Positions 34,601-43,505 are shown, numbered from the stretch's first letter. The stretch: DNA of 64,000 bases from Mucilaginibacter cryoferens (GCF_014205845.1 NZ_JACHCR010000009.1:62001-126000); one strand, 5' to 3'. The notes: a model not told the origin generated them from the sequence alone. Numbers and translations are program-made.

Positions 34601-35093
34601 TAATAACCAAAGAATATGCGATCCCGAAACTGTTACTATCAGCGTGCGAAACCCGGTTACCGGCACCTATAAATTATATGCCGATGCTACATCGGTACTG
34701 CCACTTTTAACCAATACAACAGGTGAATTTAGTTTGCCCATTGCCGAAACCAGCGACTTTTACGTGAGCTACAGCATTGGTACCTGCGAAAGTAACCGTG
34801 CCCAAACTCATATTGAAATAGTGCACGTAGATGTTAAAAAGCCAAACTCATTTACACCCAATGGCGATGGCACAAACGATTACTGGAAAATTGAAGGGCT
34901 TGAAAAGTTTCCAGGTTCATTGGTGCAGGTATTTAACCGTTATGGGCAAAAGGTGTTCGAATCTAAAGAATATAAAACTGTATTTACCGGGAAATTCAAT
35001 AACCAACTGCTGCCTCCAGGCGTATATTATTATATTATCAATTTAAATACCCCTTGCAGTCTGCTCTCGGGGAGTTTAACAATTATCAGGTAA
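31602..35093 (+). CDS. Large secreted T9SS type B cargo protein with beta-helix and SprB-like repeats
   Basis: 1163 residues. A signal peptide covers about residues 1-22 (LLLVAFLLLLSNLSFSA). IIVTSNADTGPGTLREAL matches the opening of CSLREA-type secreted proteins. A right-handed parallel beta-helix region follows to about residue 420, rich in Asn/Gly and short strands (IIIGAPGKGNVFCGN). Next are about six repeat blocks rich in paired Cys and with YxWTD-like strands, as in SprB-type repeats. The last ~85 residues, from NSFTPNGDGTNDYWKI to [10 protein letters not shown], are the gliding-motility-associated C-terminal domain that directs type IX secretion. It is thus a surface or secreted adhesin-like protein. 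It is paralogous to the gene at 35429. Ligand unknown. Confidence 0.9.
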   Translation: MFAKKFLLLVAFLLLLSNLSFSATIIVTSNADTGPGTLREALTIAAGNGTTVADIIQFNLPGSLVSDRTIRLKSQLPFITSNVTIDGTTQPGIAFGVSDARVIIEPETSPVYFNALNINGEINTGGTPATKIAIYGLYIRNFAKITSLANVDLSQGSGLMMQGNVSGIIIGAPGKGNVFCGNINGIFNIAYYYSTALSDIQIQSNIIGLLDDGFTAASNYTGINLGLDKDGLIGGTDANMGNVIAANVTGINITRANNFGLPNTITIQNNKIGTDYTGKADFKDIPLLQQSAFIKAYGINVNSSNTTVNITANLVSGQRYCGIYIENSTFKITANKIGTDVTGTNNLGNSEGIHAGTSSSGTIGGSAAADKNFIGFNNYGIEALNSVHTLITRNSIFCNSDYGISVSSNYYQVPFVQVLNFSGTAVSGTATPNCSIELFLSDDCGNICQGKTYITTVQSNGSGVWNYSGVFSKAVIATATDANNNTSPFSSLVIQDNDVVVKNYTCAYQGSITIQQNRTGLLFHWDKKEINGSLTPIGDTQNIKNLLPGTYQLTVQYPGGCQKITQLFEIKDLRIKIQNVIVPTPQCRQKFFLFDVNFTGGTGNVSFAWKDKNGQTQSTGKAANLPEGTYTVTISDEAGCAVTSSPAITIKAKPGPDYDLSTMTVTTARCGIAEGGISNITTTVGIGTLTYKWTDATGKTIATTKDLAKVNGGYYTLTLYDQSECSPYSTPPIFIEETNSVNINGGFITPAKCGNNDGAITGVSVQNADLFQWYGPQGNQIPTNQNNLDIANLSDGVYRLNALNTVTKCSNDRYFTVNRLALEVFTIKSLVSVPTTCGLNNGAISLEFDGEIIPSSYQWLKQDGTLVGSNASIGGLAAGFYTLNVTDKNGCPSVLVNNYEVKVTPLLQFSSLNNPFSKPDQCDQLFGSITGVDVTGGVPPYKYSWTNTGNNAVVGTDKDLKNVGKGDYSLVVTDNTACAIPLTVERVVDNNEFVPDEPVVNNQRICDPETVTISVRNPVTGTYKLYADATSVLPLLTNTTGEFSLPIAETSDFYVSYSIGTCESNRAQTHIEIVHVDVKKPNSFTPNGDGTNDYWKIEGLEKFPGSLVQVFNRYGQKVFESKEYKTVFTGKFNNQLLPPGVYYYIINLNTPCSLLSGSLTIIR

Positions 35094-35176
35094 AGTGCGA
35101 AAATCGAAATTGCTTGTGTCTGAGTTTAATAGTCTGGAAAGTTTTGAATATGACTTGCCAGTGTATTGGAATTTAA

Positions 35177-35362
35177 ATTCTGTATCCCTTAGTACAGGTG
35201 TTTAACCGCTACGGGCAAAAGTTATTCGAATCGAAGGGATATGGCCAACCTTTTAACGGTACATTTAACGGGAAGGCTTTGCCAACGGGTACCTATTATT
35301 ATATCATAAATCTTAGCAAAAATTGTAACTTGCTGTCGGGCAGTGTAACCATCCTCAGATAA
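35177..35362 (+). pseudogene. Orphan fragment of a T9SS type B sorting domain
   Basis: After the stop of the first cargo gene, the frame 35177-35362 encodes ILYPLVQVFNRYGQKLFES followed by KGYGQPFNGTFNGKALPTGT and a tail ending LLSGSVTILR and a stop. This is the last ~60 residues of the same sorting domain found in both flanking paralogues. It has no start codon and is cut off by a stop just upstream, so it is the remnant of a third paralogue, or of a recombination event within the array. Confidence 0.9.
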
Positions 35363-35428
35363 ATAGCCAATTAGCTGCACCCGCCATCCATTTTTTACGT
35401 ATTTCTGTTTAAAGTAGTTTGATATACC

Positions 35429-37798
35429 ATGTGGTGCAGGCAATGTATGCTTACTTTAATTTTGCTGTTGGCCTGTTTGCGCGGCCGGTCGGCAGTATTT
35501 ACGGTAACCAGTAATGCCGATTCGGGCCCTGGTACCTTACGCGATGCCCTTACCCTGGCTGCCGGCAATGGAGTGGCGCTACAGGATATTATTCAATTTA
35601 ACCTTCCCGGTACCGGAGCGGCAGCCCTCACCATAAAACTATTAACGCAGCTGCCCGAGGTTTCATCAAACTTAATAATTGATGGCAGCACACAACCCGG
35701 CCCAAAACTGGGCAACAGCGATGCCAAGGTGTATATAGTGCCCGATGTTAACTACACTTTCCCCGGTACCAAAGCGGCCGCGTTTGTAATGACAGAGACC
35801 ACCAATGTTGATATTTACGGCATTTGCGTAAAAGGGTATGATAGCCGGCTAGAAAACTTTAATGGCAAACTGATTTTTGCGGCGGTATCGGCTTATGATT
35901 GCATTAACGTTACCATTGGCGGCCCTGGTAGGGGTAATGTTTTTGCCGATAACATCTATGGCATTTATTGCGGTACTGCATCACTAACCGATGCAAAAAA
36001 CAATACCAATATTATTATCCAATCAAACTTTATAGGATACGATGAATCGGGTACCAACGCTGTTGAATTGGGCTTTGGTGTTGATTTGACCACTGATAAT
36101 TCAAATATAGGTGGCCCCGATCCCCAGGACAGAAACTATTTTGCCAACCAAATAACTATTAACGGTAGTGGAAACAGCGTAGTAAATAATTCGCTTTCGC
36201 TCGATATCAACCGGCAGAATAACCGGGTGGCGGGTTCTTCTATCCTGGTTTCGTGCAGGGGGGCAAACTTAAACATCACCAATAACGATTTTTGTGCCGC
36301 CCAGTTTCAGTTAATATCGGTAAGCGGCTTTACGTTTACCGGTAATAAGCAAAGCGCTATACCCGGAAATTCGTCGCTGTATCTTTCGGAGTGTAGTAGT
36401 GGGTACATTGGTGGCGAAACGGATAACTCCATGAATTTTTTTAATAATGATGGCGGGGCATTTTTTGCCGAAGGTTCATCGGGCATCAGCGTTTTAAAAA
36501 ATAGCATCACGTGTAATAACAAGGCTTATGCTATATCAAACGGGGCGGGGGTGCCGGCTATTAGTGTGCTTGTAAACACTAATGCCGAGTTTTCGGGTAC
36601 AGGATCACCGGGTGCTATTGTTTATATTTATAACGATAATACGGGGTGTGCAATTTGCAACCCGGTGCAGTTTTTTACAACGGCAACCGTTAACAATACC
36701 GGTAACTGGAAAATAACCGGCGATTTTACCACCCAAAAACTAATCGCGAACGCCACATTAAACAATAATTCGTCGGAGTTTACGCAGCCGGTTATATCTT
36801 CCGCTCCTGCCGATCTTGATATTATTCAACCATCATGCGGGCACGATAATGGATCGATCACAATTAAAAATTTAAAAAATGTCACCACGGTTTCGTGGTA
36901 TAAAAGCGATGGACAATTTTTAAAGAATGGTCCTGTTTTAGATGGTGTTGGTCCGGGTGTATATTATGCAAAATGCTTTAGCGGATTGTGCAGTGCAAGC
37001 TCAGAAAATTTCCAGCTTCGTAATTTTAACCCGGTTATTAATACCGATGGCTTTAAAAAAGAAGATGCCCATTGCGGCATAAATAACGGTAGCATAAGAG
37101 GGCTTAAGGCCCCCGATATTTCCAATGGCGCTTTTACACCTGTATGGACAAACCAAAACGGCGATATAATTGCCAAAACAATAGATGTGGATGGCATTGG
37201 CCCCGGCACCTATACGCTTTTGTTAAGCTCAAACCAATGCGCTGTACCATACGGACCGGTAAGTATTACTAATGAGGATATTGTATTAAGCGCGCCGGTA
37301 ATTAATAGTTTTCAGGTTTGTACGCCAGGTGCAGCCATTTTACCGGTAAGTAACCCAAATACCGCCGGCGTTTATCGCCTGTATGATAGCGAAAGCAGCG
37401 TAAGCCCGCTTGATGAACAAGCCAGTGGCGTTTTTAATATACTGATTACCGCCAACCGAAGCTATTATGTAAGCCAGTACAACAGCGGGTGCGAAAGTCA
37501 GCGTACAAAGGTTGACGTAACGGTTAGCCTGTCGGCATTAAATATAGCGAATGCCATAACCCCCAACGCCGATGGTGTAAACGACTATTGGAAAATTACC
37601 GGCATTGAAAATTATCCGCAGGCTACCGTGAAAATATTTAACCGCAACGGGCAGGCTGTATTTCAATCCATTGGCTATTCGCGCCCATTTGATGGTACTT
37701 ATAATAAGCAAAAACTACCCGCAGGAGTATATTACTACATCATTAACCTTAATGCGGGTTGTAATGTGCTATCGGGCAGTTTAACCATTATAAGGTAA
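35429..37798 (+). CDS. Secreted T9SS type B cargo protein with beta-helix domain (shorter paralogue)
   Basis: 789 residues. The ATG at 35429 begins with [17 protein letters not shown]; the internal ATG at 35447 would also start a signal peptide. [20 protein letters not shown] repeats the opening of the 31602 product. A beta-helix-like part extends to about residue 350 ([15 protein letters not shown]), then two Cys-rich repeat blocks, far fewer than in the larger paralogue. The C-terminal ~85 residues, [19 protein letters not shown] to [10 protein letters not shown], form the T9SS sorting domain. The difference in size comes mainly from the number of repeat blocks. Its end overlaps the pdxJ end by 11 bases. 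Confidence 0.9.
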   Translation: MWCRQCMLTLILLLACLRGRSAVFTVTSNADSGPGTLRDALTLAAGNGVALQDIIQFNLPGTGAAALTIKLLTQLPEVSSNLIIDGSTQPGPKLGNSDAKVYIVPDVNYTFPGTKAAAFVMTETTNVDIYGICVKGYDSRLENFNGKLIFAAVSAYDCINVTIGGPGRGNVFADNIYGIYCGTASLTDAKNNTNIIIQSNFIGYDESGTNAVELGFGVDLTTDNSNIGGPDPQDRNYFANQITINGSGNSVVNNSLSLDINRQNNRVAGSSILVSCRGANLNITNNDFCAAQFQLISVSGFTFTGNKQSAIPGNSSLYLSECSSGYIGGETDNSMNFFNNDGGAFFAEGSSGISVLKNSITCNNKAYAISNGAGVPAISVLVNTNAEFSGTGSPGAIVYIYNDNTGCAICNPVQFFTTATVNNTGNWKITGDFTTQKLIANATLNNNSSEFTQPVISSAPADLDIIQPSCGHDNGSITIKNLKNVTTVSWYKSDGQFLKNGPVLDGVGPGVYYAKCFSGLCSASSENFQLRNFNPVINTDGFKKEDAHCGINNGSIRGLKAPDISNGAFTPVWTNQNGDIIAKTIDVDGIGPGTYTLLLSSNQCAVPYGPVSITNEDIVLSAPVINSFQVCTPGAAILPVSNPNTAGVYRLYDSESSVSPLDEQASGVFNILITANRSYYVSQYNSGCESQRTKVDVTVSLSALNIANAITPNADGVNDYWKITGIENYPQATVKIFNRNGQAVFQSIGYSRPFDGTYNKQKLPAGVYYYIINLNAGCNVLSGSLTIIR

Positions 37799-38513
37799 CA
37801 ACCAATTGCCTTAAATACATTTGAATGGTGTTCTCCAATCCATAATATAAGGCGTCGCTTATCAGCGCATGGCCAATGCTTACCTCATCTAAACCGGGTA
37901 CATTTTGCGCAAAGTACTGGAGATTATGCAGGTCAAGATCGTGCCCTGCGTTAATGCCCAAACCCGCGTCCTGCGCTACTTTAGCGGCTTCAATATAAGG
38001 CGCTACGGCCAGCTCTTTACCCTGGTGGTAGTGGGTAGCGTAAGCTTCGGTATATAACTCAATACGGTCGGTACCGGTTTTGGCGGCGCCCTCAACCATT
38101 TGGGCAACAGGGTCAACAAATATAGATACACGGATGCCCGCCTCTTTAAAAACCGCTATCATATCTTTTAAATAATGATAATTGGTAATGGTATCCCAGC
38201 CATGGTTAGATGTTATCTGGCCCAAAATATCGGGCACCAGCGTAACCTGCTCTGGTTTGCTGGCTAGTACAAGGTCAATAAATTTTTGCTCCTGGCAGTT
38301 GCCTTCTATGTTAAACTCGGTGGTAACAATCTTTTTCAGATCGAAAACATCCTGGTAGCGGATATGCCTTTCATCAGGGCGCGGGTGTACCGTGATGCCC
38401 TGCGCGCCAAAGCGTTCACAATCTTTGGCAACCTGTACCAGGTTGGGGTTATCGCCGCCGCGCGAATTACGCAGGGTTGCAATTTTATTGATGTTGACAG
38501 ATAAACGGGTCAT
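37788..38513 (-). CDS. pdxJ: Pyridoxine 5'-phosphate synthase
   Basis: 241 residues from the ATG at 38513, [18 protein letters not shown], which is the usual PdxJ start; the frame continues upstream for 12 codons but these are not family-like. [18 protein letters not shown] and [15 protein letters not shown] are conserved PdxJ blocks; the early His and the HPRPDERHI segment bind phosphate and take part in catalysis. PdxJ condenses 1-deoxyxylulose 5-phosphate with 3-amino-1-hydroxyacetone phosphate to make pyridoxine 5'-phosphate. It is convergent with the preceding T9SS gene, overlapping by 11 bases at the stop codons. Confidence 0.96.
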   Translation of the reverse strand: MTRLSVNINKIATLRNSRGGDNPNLVQVAKDCERFGAQGITVHPRPDERHIRYQDVFDLKKIVTTEFNIEGNCQEQKFIDLVLASKPEQVTLVPDILGQITSNHGWDTITNYHYLKDMIAVFKEAGIRVSIFVDPVAQMVEGAAKTGTDRIELYTEAYATHYHQGKELAVAPYIEAAKVAQDAGLGINAGHDLDLHNLQYFAQNVPGLDEVSIGHALISDALYYGLENTIQMYLRQLVVTL

Positions 38514-38602
38514 GGCTATTGTTATTTTTACAACGGCAAATATCACCATTTACTTAAAAACACCCGAAATAATTTGGTGATTGATTTATTTGCATTAATC
38601 AT

Positions 38603-39595
38603 ATGATTCGTATCACCCGGTTTACATTACTTACATTATTAATAATCGCATCGTCGGTTATTGTAAAGGCCCAAGCCAACTATCGTAAAATAGAAAATTA
38701 CCAGGTGACCTACGGCTGGGCGCACCACTTTCCGCAGGATTGGATGATACTGCGCCAGTTTGAAAACGAGGGCAAAAGCTATTACCTGCTGGTAAATCCG
38801 CAAACCCTGGAAACCAAGGTTGATGAGCGCAGTTTTTACCAGGTAAAGCCGATGAGCATGGCTGAGGCCCGCGACTTTTTTAAAAATACGCCCTATCAAA
38901 AAGCGCTGCGCAAAGCCGAAAAGCAATCGGTAAATATTCAGGATGCAGGCATTGAGAGCGGGATGCCCAAAGAAACGGGTATTAGTTTAACAGCCGACCT
39001 TTGCCCATCACATCGCCCTTTAGATAAGCGTATTTTTACAGATATTTTTAACGAATTTAAAAAGGTAGAGCAGCCTGTACCGGTTGCCCTGTCTGTTACC
39101 GGCATCTGGATGCGCCAGCACCCGCAGGACCTGGATTGGCTAAAGCAAATGCAGGCTAAGCGCGAAATTTATATCACCTGGATAAATCACTCCTTTAACC
39201 ATCATGTAAGCTTAAAAGCGCCACTTAAAGAAAATTTTTTGCTGGAGCCCGGTACCGATATTAGCTATGAGGTGTTGGAAACAGAAAAGGCTATGCTGAA
39301 AAACGGCTTGCGGCCATCGGTATTTTTCAGGTTTCCGGGTTTGGTATCAGATCAGCAATTGGTTTACAGGATTACCGATTTTGGGTTGATCCCGATAGGT
39401 ACTGATGCCTGGCTGGCTAAGGGACAACAACCACAGGCCGGCAGTATTGTGCTAATTCACGGCAATGGCAACGAACCAACCGGCGTAAATGATTTTATAA
39501 AACTGCTGCAATCAAAAACCCAATCTATAGCCAGCAAACAATGGTTACTTTACGATTTGCGGGAGAGTGTGGATGAGGAATTTGAGGGCCAGTAA
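38603..39595 (+). CDS. Polysaccharide deacetylase-like secreted hydrolase (CE4/NodB fold)
   Basis: 330 residues with a signal peptide (FTLLTLLIIASSVIVKAQ). SLTADLCPSHRPLDKRIF holds the motif-1 Asp of NodB-fold deacetylases (usually TFDDGP, here TADLCPSH), and TWINHSFNHHVSL is motif 2 with the two metal-ligand His. PSVFFRFPGLVSDQQLVYR supplies motif 3 with its Arg. The metal triad Asp-His-His therefore appears present. Such enzymes remove N- or O-acetyl groups from carbohydrates; substrate unknown. The motif-1 variation (single Asp in TADLCPSH) is common in some Bacteroidota members of the superfamily. It starts alone downstream of pdxJ, divergent. Confidence 0.8.
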   Translation: MIRITRFTLLTLLIIASSVIVKAQANYRKIENYQVTYGWAHHFPQDWMILRQFENEGKSYYLLVNPQTLETKVDERSFYQVKPMSMAEARDFFKNTPYQKALRKAEKQSVNIQDAGIESGMPKETGISLTADLCPSHRPLDKRIFTDIFNEFKKVEQPVPVALSVTGIWMRQHPQDLDWLKQMQAKREIYITWINHSFNHHVSLKAPLKENFLLEPGTDISYEVLETEKAMLKNGLRPSVFFRFPGLVSDQQLVYRITDFGLIPIGTDAWLAKGQQPQAGSIVLIHGNGNEPTGVNDFIKLLQSKTQSIASKQWLLYDLRESVDEEFEGQ

Positions 39596-39744
39596 CCTTG
39601 TGGAACTACTAAAGTGTTTCGGGTTGTGTTTTATGATAATTGGTAAGTTGTTGATTATTAAATAGATGTTGTTTTATAGTGTTACACTTGTTGCGCAACA
39701 AACAAAAACTCTTAATTCTTGATTCTTGTCTCTTGATTCTATTT

Positions 39745-39752
39745 TACCTTTG
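39745..39752 (+). promoter_or_regulatory. Probable -7 box of the csaA-tadA operon
   Basis: TACCTTTG matches TAnnTTTG, only 5 bases before the csaA ATG at 39758. TTG triplets lie upstream, but none at the exact 19-20-base spacing. The transcript would have almost no leader. Confidence 0.45.
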
Positions 39753-39757
39753 CCGGT

Positions 39758-40093
39758 ATGGAAACCATCACCTGGCATAATTTTGAACAAGTAGAATTAA
39801 GGGTAGGCACCATTTTGGAGGCTGCCGATTTTCCCGAAGCGCGTAAACCCGCTTTTAAGGTAAGGGTTGATTTTGGCGAATTTGGCATCAAATGGTCGAG
39901 CGCGCAAATAACCAAACACTATACCAAAGAAAATTTAGTTGGGCGGCAGATAGTAGGCGTTATTAATTTCCCTAAAAAGCAGATAGGCAAATTTATGTCG
40001 GAGTTTTTGGTAACCGGCTTTGCCGATGAAAATGGAGATATTGTTTTGGCCGCAGTTGATAAACCCGTGCCCAACGGCAGTAAACTGATTTAA
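39758..40093 (+). CDS. csaA: CsaA-type tRNA-binding protein
   Basis: 111 residues, the full length of the CsaA family. EQVELRVGTILEAADFPEAR and RKPAFKVRVDFGEFGIKWSS are the OB-fold tRNA-binding domain, and IGKFMSEFLVTGFADENGDI closes the family signature. CsaA binds tRNA and has chaperone-like activity in the cytoplasm. The next gene, tadA, starts one base after its stop, so the two form an operon; both act on tRNA. Confidence 0.93.
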   Translation: METITWHNFEQVELRVGTILEAADFPEARKPAFKVRVDFGEFGIKWSSAQITKHYTKENLVGRQIVGVINFPKKQIGKFMSEFLVTGFADENGDIVLAAVDKPVPNGSKLI

Positions 40094-40570
40094 ATGAGAT
40101 ACATAAATTTTGAGAGTGAGCCGGAGATCTCTCCCGACGATTTTTTTATGAGCGAGGCCTTAAAAGAGGCCCGTTACGCGTTAGAAGAAGATGAGATACC
40201 TATCGGCGCGATAGTTACACACGGCGGCAAGATCATTGGCAGAGGCCATAACCTAACCGAGCGGTTGAACGATGTATCGGCCCATGCCGAGATGCAGGCG
40301 CTTACGGCGGCGGCAAACTCTATGGGGGGTAAATACCTGCAGGGCTGTACACTGTATGTAACTATGGAGCCTTGTGTAATGTGTGCAGGCGCATCGTACT
40401 GGTTCCAGGTAAGCCGGATAGTTTTTGGTGCTTATGATGTAAAACTGGGCTTTGGCAGGCTTAACCAAAAAATAACCCATCCCAAAACTGTAATAACCGG
40501 CGGCATCCGCGAAAACGAATGCTCGGAGCTGGTGAAGAATTTTTTTAAAAGCAAAAGGGGGAAATTGTAG
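40094..40570 (+). CDS. tadA: tRNA-specific adenosine deaminase (TadA family)
   Basis: 158 residues. The zinc site is complete: the HAEMQ motif (about residues 63-67, with the proton-shuttle Glu65) and PCVMCAGA (about 93-100, two Cys ligands). FGAYDVKLGF and ECSELVKNFFKSKR follow as in TadA. The enzyme converts adenosine at the wobble position of tRNA-Arg to inosine. The operon with csaA supports a tRNA role, although some paralogues are guanine deaminases. The start abuts the csaA stop directly. The first residues (RYINFESEPEI) are less conserved, and a Met at about residue 19 is an alternative start. Confidence 0.9.
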   Translation: MRYINFESEPEISPDDFFMSEALKEARYALEEDEIPIGAIVTHGGKIIGRGHNLTERLNDVSAHAEMQALTAAANSMGGKYLQGCTLYVTMEPCVMCAGASYWFQVSRIVFGAYDVKLGFGRLNQKITHPKTVITGGIRENECSELVKNFFKSKRGKL

Positions 40571-40705
40571 TTCATTGGTTCAATTGTTCATTAGTTCAAT
40601 TGGTCTTGTCGGTTGGCAATGAGCTATGATCTACAAACAACTCATGAGCTTCTAACTTATACATAAACTTGACATTAAATTAGAACAAAAAGTAAATTCA
40701 ACTCT

Positions 40706-40713
40706 TATATTTG
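40706..40713 (+). promoter_or_regulatory. Probable -7 box of the superoxide dismutase gene
   Basis: TATATTTG matches the consensus exactly, 35 bases before the ATG. No TTG at the usual 19-20-base spacing was seen; the nearest upstream TTG is 34 bases away. Confidence 0.5.
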
Positions 40714-40748
40714 TTTCATCACAATCATTAAACTTTAAAATTGTAATT

Positions 40749-41360
40749 ATGGCATTTACACTACCGGCGTTATCCTACGCTACCGATGCATTGGAACCGC
40801 ACATTGATAAACTAACCATGGAAATTCACCATGGCAAGCATCACCAGGCTTACGTTACTAATTTAAATAAAGCCCTTGAAGGTAAACCTGAAGCTGATAG
40901 CAGCATTGAGGATATCATCAAAAATATTTCAAAATTTGCTCCCGCTGTTCGTAACAACGGTGGCGGTCATTACAACCACTCTTTGTTTTGGACTTTGCTT
41001 TCGCCAAACGGTGGCGGCGAGCCTACAGGCCCTTTAGCTGCTGCAATTACCAGCACTTTTGGTTCTGTTGCCAATTTAAAAACTAAAATTAACGAAGCCG
41101 GTGCAACCCGCTTTGGTTCTGGCTGGGCATGGCTTGTTGTTACTGCCGATAAAAAATTAGTAGTATCATCAACTCCTAATCAGGATAACCCTTTAATGGA
41201 TATTGCCGAAGTAAAAGGTACCCCAATTTTAGGTATCGACGTTTGGGAACATGCTTACTACCTTAAATATCAGAACCGTCGTCCTGATTATTTAGCTGGT
41301 ATCTGGAGTGTGATCAACTGGGCTCACGTTGCCGAACTTTATGCAAAAGCAACAGCTTAA
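40749..41360 (+). CDS. Superoxide dismutase, Fe/Mn family
   Basis: 203 residues, normal length. The metal ligands are in [14 protein letters not shown] (first His), GHYNHSLFW (second His) and [15 protein letters not shown] (Asp and third His). The enzyme converts superoxide to peroxide and oxygen, in the cytoplasm; there is no signal peptide. The sequence alone does not decide Fe versus Mn. It has its own promoter and a strong terminator, so it is monocistronic. Confidence 0.96.
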   Translation: MAFTLPALSYATDALEPHIDKLTMEIHHGKHHQAYVTNLNKALEGKPEADSSIEDIIKNISKFAPAVRNNGGGHYNHSLFWTLLSPNGGGEPTGPLAAAITSTFGSVANLKTKINEAGATRFGSGWAWLVVTADKKLVVSSTPNQDNPLMDIAEVKGTPILGIDVWEHAYYLKYQNRRPDYLAGIWSVINWAHVAELYAKATA

Positions 41361-41380
41361 TTAGTTTAAGCCTATAATTT

Positions 41381-41418
41381 AAAAGCGGCAGGATTTAAGC
41401 AATTCTGCCGCTTTTTTT
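41381..41418 (+). terminator. Intrinsic terminator of the superoxide dismutase gene
   Basis: AAAAGCGGCAGGA (41381-41393) pairs with TTCTGCCGCTTTT (41403-41415) with one G-T pair, followed by a run of T. Confidence 0.9.
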
Positions 41419-41444
41419 ATATTTAGCCGGAGTTACTTATTAAA

Positions 41445-42470
41445 ATGACCGCGAACACCATTAAACTAAAAGTTGATCAAATAAAATGGGAAATGCCGGA
41501 TACGGCAACATTCTACCTAAGCAATGTAACCGGCGAGCCTATAGCTTACAAAGCCGGTCAGTTTATCACGCTTATATTTAATCACAGAAGCGAAGAGATT
41601 CGCAGGTCGTACTCTTTAAGTTCATCGCCCGATGAGCAACTGCTTTCTATCACCATAAAGCGTATCAGCAATGGTGAGATCTCCCGGTTTATGCTCACAA
41701 AAATAAATGTGGGCGATGTGCTGAATGCCCTGGCTCCGGCTGGAAGGTTTACAGTGAATAACTACGGAGAAGATAAGCCTATCCTGTTTTTTGCGGGCGG
41801 CAGCGGTATTACACCTGTATTTTCGCAACTGAAATATATTTTAAACAGGCCGGGCAAAAGCATGCTTACACTTATTTATAGCAACCAAAGTGCTGCCGAT
41901 GTATTATTTAAAGATGCGCTGAACGCGTTACAGGTACAATACCCCGCTAGGTTTAATATCATCTACCTGTTGAGTAGTGAAGCCAATAGACTAAATGCCG
42001 ATAAGGTAGAAGAATTTACCCGCCAAACTGTTGAAGATTTAGCTAAAGCCGAATTTTATCTCTGCGGACCATTCCCATATATGCGGATGATCCGTTTCGC
42101 GTTGATATACATGGGCATTGGGCCGGTGCAAATTCGCCGGGAAAATTTTGTCTTGGAGACGATAACCGTTACAGCCACATCAATCAGTTTTGAGCCCCGC
42201 AATATCAAGATCAGGTTTCGGAGCGAGGTATATGATCTAGCGGTTGGCGAAAACCAATCCATATTACAGGCTGCTTTGCAAAATAATGTGATGCTCCCCT
42301 ACAGTTGCCGCAACGGCATATGCTCAACCTGCACCGCAAAGTGCACCAAGGGTAAAGTAACCATGATAAAAAACGATGTACTAACCGATGCCGACATAGC
42401 CGAAGGCCTTATCCTCACCTGCACCGGCCACCCCGCAAGCGATGATGTGCAGATCTCTTTTGACGAGTAA
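41445..42470 (+). CDS. Ferredoxin-NADP reductase-type oxidoreductase with C-terminal 2Fe-2S domain (PaaE/Hmp-like)
   Basis: 341 residues. The N-terminal FAD domain shows YKAGQFITLIF and the RRSYSLSSSP motif (FAD-binding RxYS). ILFFAGGSGITPVFSQLKYI is the NAD(P)-binding domain. The C-terminal ~85 residues carry a plant-type 2Fe-2S cluster site with YSCRNGICSTCTAKC, about residues 286-297, and the fourth Cys in LILTCTGHP. Electrons flow from NADPH through FAD to the cluster and then to a partner oxygenase or desaturase. The partner is not adjacent, so the physiological role is unknown. Confidence 0.9.
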   Translation: MTANTIKLKVDQIKWEMPDTATFYLSNVTGEPIAYKAGQFITLIFNHRSEEIRRSYSLSSSPDEQLLSITIKRISNGEISRFMLTKINVGDVLNALAPAGRFTVNNYGEDKPILFFAGGSGITPVFSQLKYILNRPGKSMLTLIYSNQSAADVLFKDALNALQVQYPARFNIIYLLSSEANRLNADKVEEFTRQTVEDLAKAEFYLCGPFPYMRMIRFALIYMGIGPVQIRRENFVLETITVTATSISFEPRNIKIRFRSEVYDLAVGENQSILQAALQNNVMLPYSCRNGICSTCTAKCTKGKVTMIKNDVLTDADIAEGLILTCTGHPASDDVQISFDE

Positions 42471-42559
42471 TGCATTACCAGGCAATTATCTTTTGTCCAA
42501 AAGTCTTTTGTCCGGAAGTCTATGATCCAAAAATCCTTGCTCCTTGCTCCAAAAAATCC

Positions 42560-42805
42560 TTACTCCCTCCCCGTAATAAGTGCTACCCCCGCCTCGTCAA
42601 TATGAACATGGCAGTCGGCAACAGAAATATGGTGTTTAAATTTGCTGATGGGTCCTATCCAGTCTCTTGAGGTAAACACCGGGGCGTGGATGCTTACAGA
42701 TTCTACAAGTATTTCTTCGCCATCTAAAACCAGTCGCCAGCATTTGTCGTGGCCGTTACTTTCGGTATTAAAACGTATTTGGGCAAGTGTAACTTGTTTA
42801 TTCAT
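42560..42805 (-). CDS. Small conserved hypothetical protein
   Basis: 81 residues. Start MNKQVTLAQIRFNTESNGHD, then WRLVLDGEEILVESVSIHAP, which has the alternating pattern of a small beta-sandwich. No known enzyme motif, signal or membrane segment is visible. I recall similar short proteins in other Bacteroidota, but cannot name a family. It is transcribed opposite to both neighbours, with a 'phrase-like' low-complexity patch (42491-42568) overlapping its 3' end. Confidence 0.7.
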   Translation of the reverse strand: MNKQVTLAQIRFNTESNGHDKCWRLVLDGEEILVESVSIHAPVFTSRDWIGPISKFKHHISVADCHVHIDEAGVALITGRE

Positions 42806-43126
42806 CAGATTGAAAATTGCAGATCAGGAATGAAGGGAAAACGTATAAATAACAGGGTTAGTATGTTGGATACAAAGGGGGCTTGTAACAAAGAAGCGAT
42901 ACTGTAGGGTTGATGTTATCTCTCGGTTAAGGTGTGGGTAAACCGTTATGTTTTTTAATTAATATTTAATAAATACTGATTTTCAATAAATTAAGGGTAA
43001 CTTTCAAAAATTACTTCCCAAAAACACCGCGTACCCTTAGGCATTACCATTTTCTGATATGGTGATAGTTAGGTTTTAACACAATACCAGCCAAAAAAAG
43101 GCTGTAATACCGTAAAAAATAATCAT
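42806..43126. other. Gene-free stretch
   Basis: I see no gene or strong structural element. A weak hairpin, CAGCC-GGCTG around 43088-43103, and the pair ATTACCAT/ATGGTGAT near 43045-43066 may be regulatory for the following gene, but are not convincing. Confidence 0.4.
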
Positions 43127-43462
43127 ATGATACCCGCAGTCGAAAAATCTATTGAAACCGAAACCCGCATGTACATGTACGACCTGCTAAACACAGCTAA
43201 AGAGTTTGGCTTTAAGGCCGAAGACAGCTGGGAACTGAGCATGGTAACCAATACCGAAAGAATAAGGTTGCAGAAAGATTACTTCCCTACTATAGCTTCT
43301 AAAATAGGCCCCGAAATTTTATTGCAGGTTTACCATACCATTAAAACAAGGCTTAATCAGTCGTTTCAGAAAGAGCCGCAGGTAATAGATCCACGCAGCG
43401 ATGCACCTACCGAAGATTTGAATTACCTGGTAGCTATCAACCTTAAAAGACCACGTGCTTAA
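43127..43462 (+). CDS. Conserved hypothetical protein
   Basis: 111 residues, acidic and helical at the start (IPAVEKSIETETRMYMYDLL). A predicted helix follows around KEFGFKAEDSWELSM. No enzymatic motif, signal or membrane segment can be seen. It is monocistronic with a good terminator after its stop. Function unknown; I do not recognise the family. Confidence 0.7.
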   Translation: MIPAVEKSIETETRMYMYDLLNTAKEFGFKAEDSWELSMVTNTERIRLQKDYFPTIASKIGPEILLQVYHTIKTRLNQSFQKEPQVIDPRSDAPTEDLNYLVAINLKRPRA

Positions 43463-43505
43463 ATAACCTGATGTTTTCGGGAGGTCTCCCTTAAACACAC
43501 TTTAC

